Shown piece by piece: positions 31,184 through 34,186 of a stretch of DNA of 34,186 bases. The DNA comes from Bacteroidota bacterium (GTDB lineage: Bacteria; Bacteroidota; Bacteroidia; Bacteroidales; PXBB01): the NCBI GenBank assembly GCA_022708385.1, contig JAKIYU010000002.1, positions 1-34,186 of the forward strand, written 5' to 3'. Every line of letters starts with the position of its first letter. Within the stretch, counting starts at the first letter, position 1. The position numbers and the translations under genes are program-made. The notes under the pieces are model-generated. The model was not told the DNA's origin. It made no database searches and worked only from the letters and a program-made list of their open reading frames with translations.

Positions 31184-33814
31184 ATGAAGGTTGTTGAAAA
31201 AGATTTTCGCTGGTTTTCCCCCTTTCTGGTTATATTTTTTTTATTATCAGGATACAGCGCTTTGGCCACACACCAGCGCGCTGGATATATTACCTACAGG
31301 TATATCAGCGGAATGACTTATGAATTTACAATAATCACATATACATATACACCAAGTCCTGCTGACAGGCCTCAATTGGAAGTGTCGTGGGGAGACGGAA
31401 CCACAGAGGAAGTTGACAGGGTGGAAAAAATTGATTACCCTAACGATATTTCGAAAAATACCTATGTGGGGCAGCACACCTATGCTTCTCCTTCTACTTA
31501 TATTATTTCTGTTGAGGATAAAAACCGTAATGGCGGGGTATTAAATATTCCTAATTCAGTAAATGTGGCTTTTTATATTGAAACCACACTCATTATCAAC
31601 CCTTTTCTCGGGGCAAACTCATCCCCCCTCATTCTTAATCCTCCCATTGATAATGCCTGCGTAAATCAGTTGTTTATATACAATCCATCGGCTTACGATA
31701 ATGATGGCGATAGCATTTCGTATAAGCTTGTTTTTTGTAAAGGTGAAGATGGGCTGGTTATTCCCGGCTACACTTATCCCCTGGCAAATATTTCTTTCGG
31801 TATAGACCCTGTAACCGGTGATCTTGTATGGAACAGTCCCCAATATATCGGAGAATATAATGCCGCCTTTCTTATTGAAGAGTGGCGGTATGGAGTACGC
31901 ATTGGTTATGTGACAGTTGATATGCAGATTCTTGTAGCAGCCTGCAACAACCACCCACCTGTTATTGCACCCCTTACAGATTTATGCGTTGAAGCCGGCA
32001 CCAACGTAGGTTTTCCAGTTTACGCATCCGACCCCGATACCCAACCCGTTGACCAAATCACATTAACAGCTACCGGGCTACCGTTTATTGTAAATACTTC
32101 GCATGCTGTTTTTTCTCAACCAACTGTTGGTTACGGTTCCGTAAATTCCTATTTTGCATGGCAAACAACCTGCTATCATGTCAGAAAAAATCCCTATAAC
32201 GTTGTTTTTAAAGTAAAAGATAATCGAATGCCGGTAAATCTTATTGCTATAAAAACAGTTTTTATAAAAATTGTTGCTCCTGCACCGCAAAATCTTTCCA
32301 CATCACCTTTAAATAATGGCATTTTTTTGAAATGGGATAAAACTGTTTGCGAAAATGCGAAAGGCTATAAAATTTACAGAAAAAACGCCTACTATGGATT
32401 CATTCCCGATAGTTGTGAAACAGGTGTGCCTGCTTATACGGGTTATACGCTAATTGCTACATTAAATAACGTTAATGACACTTCCTACTTTGATAATAAC
32501 AATAGTCTGGGACTGCCTCACGGAAACAAATATTGTTACATGGTTATAGCCTACTTTTCAGATGGAGCAGAGAGTTACGCTTCTTTAGAGTCATGTGCTG
32601 AACTTCCTCAAAATGTACCCGTAATAACACATGTAAGCATCAGACATACCGATAATTTGAATGGTTCTGCCTATGTGTCTTGGGCAAGCCCAAAAGAACT
32701 GGATACAAATATTGTACAGGGCCCTTATAAATACTTAATTTATCGAAGCCCGTCTTTTAATTTGAATACTCCTTTGCTAATTGATTCACTCTCAGGACTT
32801 AACGACACTATTTATATTGATACCTTAATAAATACAAAAACAAATGGCTATTCCTATAAAATTGATTTGTTTAATGATGCACCCGGAAACAGATTTTTAA
32901 TTGGTTCTACAGAGCCTGCATCTTCCGTTTTTGTTAGTTCTTTCGGTACCAATCAGACAGTAAATTTAAGCTGGCAATTTAATGTGCCGTGGTACAATCA
33001 ACTATTTACCATTTACCGGCAAAACCCGGCAACATTAGAGTTCGATTCCATCGGATTTTCATATAATAACCATTTCAAAGATACCGGACTTACAAACGGC
33101 TTAAGTTATTGTTACCTGATAAAATCATCCGGAAGTTACACCGGAAACCAGATTATAAGCCCTCTTATCAACTTCTCACAGATTATATGTGATATCCCTG
33201 TTGATACTATACCACCCTGTCAGCCCCAACTTGAAGTGCGAACTGATTGCAAACTGAATCAAAATACTTTAGTATGGCATATAACAGATGACGACTGTTT
33301 CAAAGACGTGGTTAAGTTTAATATTTACTACGCCCCCTTCGATTTTGAAGACCTTGAGATAATTTATTCTACAACCAACATTAACGACAGTATTTATATT
33401 CATACCAATTTGGCTTCTATTGCAGGGTGCTATGCCGTTTCTGCAGTGGATTCTTTTAATAATGAAAGCCCTTTAACCGATGTTATTTGTTTAGATATTG
33501 ACAGTTGCTCGCTCTATACATTGCCAAACGTATTTACACCAAATAATGATGGGTTCAACGACTTTTTCGTTCCCTTTCCATATCAATTTGTGGAAAAGAT
33601 TAACTTGAAAATTTATAACAGGTGGGGAGGGCTCGTTTTTGAAACTGATGACCCCGATATTATGTGGAACGGAAAAAACAGGTTTACAAATATGGATTGC
33701 AGTTCAGGCGTTTATTATTTTGTGTGTGATGTCTATGAAATAAGACTTTCCGGACTTAAAGTCCGTACAATTAGTGGCTTTTTACATCTGGTAAGAAGCG
33801 ATGTGGCAAAATAA
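31184..33814 (+). CDS. Large exported protein with type B T9SS sorting domain
   Basis: An 876-aa surface or secreted protein. The signal peptide has a hydrophobic core (FLVIFFLLSGYSALA), ending near residue 29. The N-terminal half has beta-sandwich/PKD-like features (SWGDGTTEEV, HTYASPSTYIISV; then YDNDGDSISYKL and DPDTQPVDQITL). The middle has fibronectin-type-III-like units (NLSTSPLNNGIFLKWD, KGYKIYRK, and later SYCYLIKSSG). The last ~85 residues are a gliding-associated C-terminal domain (LPNVFTPNNDGFNDFF, IYNRWGGLVFE, GVYYF), the type B sorting signal of T9SS substrates. The role is probably adhesion or matrix-related, by analogy only. No enzyme motif is seen. No terminator is clear in the 208-bp AT-rich gap after it (33815-34022). 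Confidence 0.9.
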   Translation: MKVVEKDFRWFSPFLVIFFLLSGYSALATHQRAGYITYRYISGMTYEFTIITYTYTPSPADRPQLEVSWGDGTTEEVDRVEKIDYPNDISKNTYVGQHTYASPSTYIISVEDKNRNGGVLNIPNSVNVAFYIETTLIINPFLGANSSPLILNPPIDNACVNQLFIYNPSAYDNDGDSISYKLVFCKGEDGLVIPGYTYPLANISFGIDPVTGDLVWNSPQYIGEYNAAFLIEEWRYGVRIGYVTVDMQILVAACNNHPPVIAPLTDLCVEAGTNVGFPVYASDPDTQPVDQITLTATGLPFIVNTSHAVFSQPTVGYGSVNSYFAWQTTCYHVRKNPYNVVFKVKDNRMPVNLIAIKTVFIKIVAPAPQNLSTSPLNNGIFLKWDKTVCENAKGYKIYRKNAYYGFIPDSCETGVPAYTGYTLIATLNNVNDTSYFDNNNSLGLPHGNKYCYMVIAYFSDGAESYASLESCAELPQNVPVITHVSIRHTDNLNGSAYVSWASPKELDTNIVQGPYKYLIYRSPSFNLNTPLLIDSLSGLNDTIYIDTLINTKTNGYSYKIDLFNDAPGNRFLIGSTEPASSVFVSSFGTNQTVNLSWQFNVPWYNQLFTIYRQNPATLEFDSIGFSYNNHFKDTGLTNGLSYCYLIKSSGSYTGNQIISPLINFSQIICDIPVDTIPPCQPQLEVRTDCKLNQNTLVWHITDDDCFKDVVKFNIYYAPFDFEDLEIIYSTTNINDSIYIHTNLASIAGCYAVSAVDSFNNESPLTDVICLDIDSCSLYTLPNVFTPNNDGFNDFFVPFPYQFVEKINLKIYNRWGGLVFETDDPDIMWNGKNRFTNMDCSSGVYYFVCDVYEIRLSGLKVRTISGFLHLVRSDVAK

Positions 33815-34022
33815 ATTAGCTCACGGTTACTTTTCCCAAACTTTTTTTTAACATTATTTTAATGTATTCGTTTTTTTTTTGTATATTTATACATTGCTTA
33901 AAAAATTTTTTTTCTATTTTTTAAATACTTATTTTAAAATTTAGTATTAAGGTGTCAATTTTTTGTAACTCTTTTCAAAATGATTGTTTTTTTTAAGTTA
34001 TTGGTTTAATAAATTAAATGAA

Positions 34023-34186
34023 ATGAATATATATTACAATAAACAGAATGATTGTTTAATTAAAAGTTATATTAATAAATTTTCTTGCATTTTTGCCTCT
34101 TTTGTGTTTTTAGTCTTTGGGTGTATGATGTTTTTTCCTTACAAGGCTGAAGCACAACAAATCATAGGTGTTTTTCCCGAGATGGA
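34023..34186 (+). CDS. N-terminus of a probable exported protein, cut by window end
   Basis: From ATG 34023 the frame stays open to the window end (54 codons). The N-terminus is polar with Lys14 and Lys19, followed by a hydrophobic core (CIFASFVFLVFGCMMFF) and a likely signal cleavage site after KAEAQ. This fits an exported protein, likely the next gene of the same surface-protein group. Nothing beyond the signal peptide can be identified. An earlier ATG at 34018 stops after two codons, so it is not the start. Confidence 0.6.
   Translation, partial: MNIYYNKQNDCLIKSYINKFSCIFASFVFLVFGCMMFFPYKAEAQQIIGVFPEM

Noticed and set aside
1..34186. CRISPR arrays, tRNA or rRNA genes, insertion sequences, prophage
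   Set aside because: No spaced direct repeats, clover-leaf sequences, transposase or phage gene motifs were seen on reading; almost all the length is accounted for by housekeeping genes.

Overview
The window looks like the chromosome of a Bacteroidetes (Bacteroidota) bacterium. Several lines of evidence agree. Type IX secretion / gliding genes are present (PorP/SprF C-terminus, GldJ, SprE/PorW, and a secreted protein with a type B T9SS sorting domain). The F-type ATP synthase operon has the Bacteroidetes layout: bactofilin-atpZ-atpI-like-atpBEFHAG, with a long signal-peptide-bearing subunit a and no atpD/atpC. The DNA is A+T-rich, with little Shine-Dalgarno signal and repeated TAnnTTTG elements (the Bacteroidetes -7 box) before genes. 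Nothing in the window looks like a phage, plasmid, insertion sequence, CRISPR array, tRNA or rRNA. Genes are tightly packed; the largest gene-free stretches are about 220 bp (8064-8284) and 210 bp (33815-34022).

Layout. (1) 1-6980, plus strand: the end of a PorP/SprF protein, gldJ with a strong terminator, then murF-anmK (peptidoglycan synthesis and recycling) and sprE. (2) 7078-13445, plus strand: the bactofilin/ATP synthase operon, with a recognisable promoter before bactofilin, a second likely promoter before atpB, and a terminator-like hairpin between atpE and atpF. (3) 13454-24074, minus strand, read right to left: ribBA, a WbpM-like nucleotide-sugar dehydratase, dgt, a rhomboid protease, a class IV aminotransferase, a transmembrane propeller-sensor adenylate cyclase, an HD-domain hydrolase overlapping it by 4 bp, and a tandem universal stress protein that probably has its own promoter. 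(4) 24205-25850, minus: a DUF1573 protein with its own terminator and a DegT-family aminotransferase. (5) 25916-29857: a GNAT acetyltransferase (plus) and a minus-strand polyphosphate operon sixA-ppk1-ppx. (6) 29986-end, plus: the menaquinone (futalosine route) gene mqnC, a large T9SS type B exported protein, and the beginning of another exported protein cut by the window edge.

Functionally most of this is core housekeeping and envelope biology. The most interesting signal unit is the cyclase/HD pair. It has a periplasmic beta-propeller plus Y_Y_Y sensor, as in Bacteroidetes hybrid two-component sensors, but the output is an intact class III adenylate cyclase. It is translationally coupled to an HD metal-dependent phosphohydrolase that could remove the nucleotide signal. 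The hairpin inside the ATP synthase operon, directly after the c-subunit gene, is the most interesting regulatory structure. I did not find convincing evidence of an entirely new system; these are candidates that need computation or experiment.
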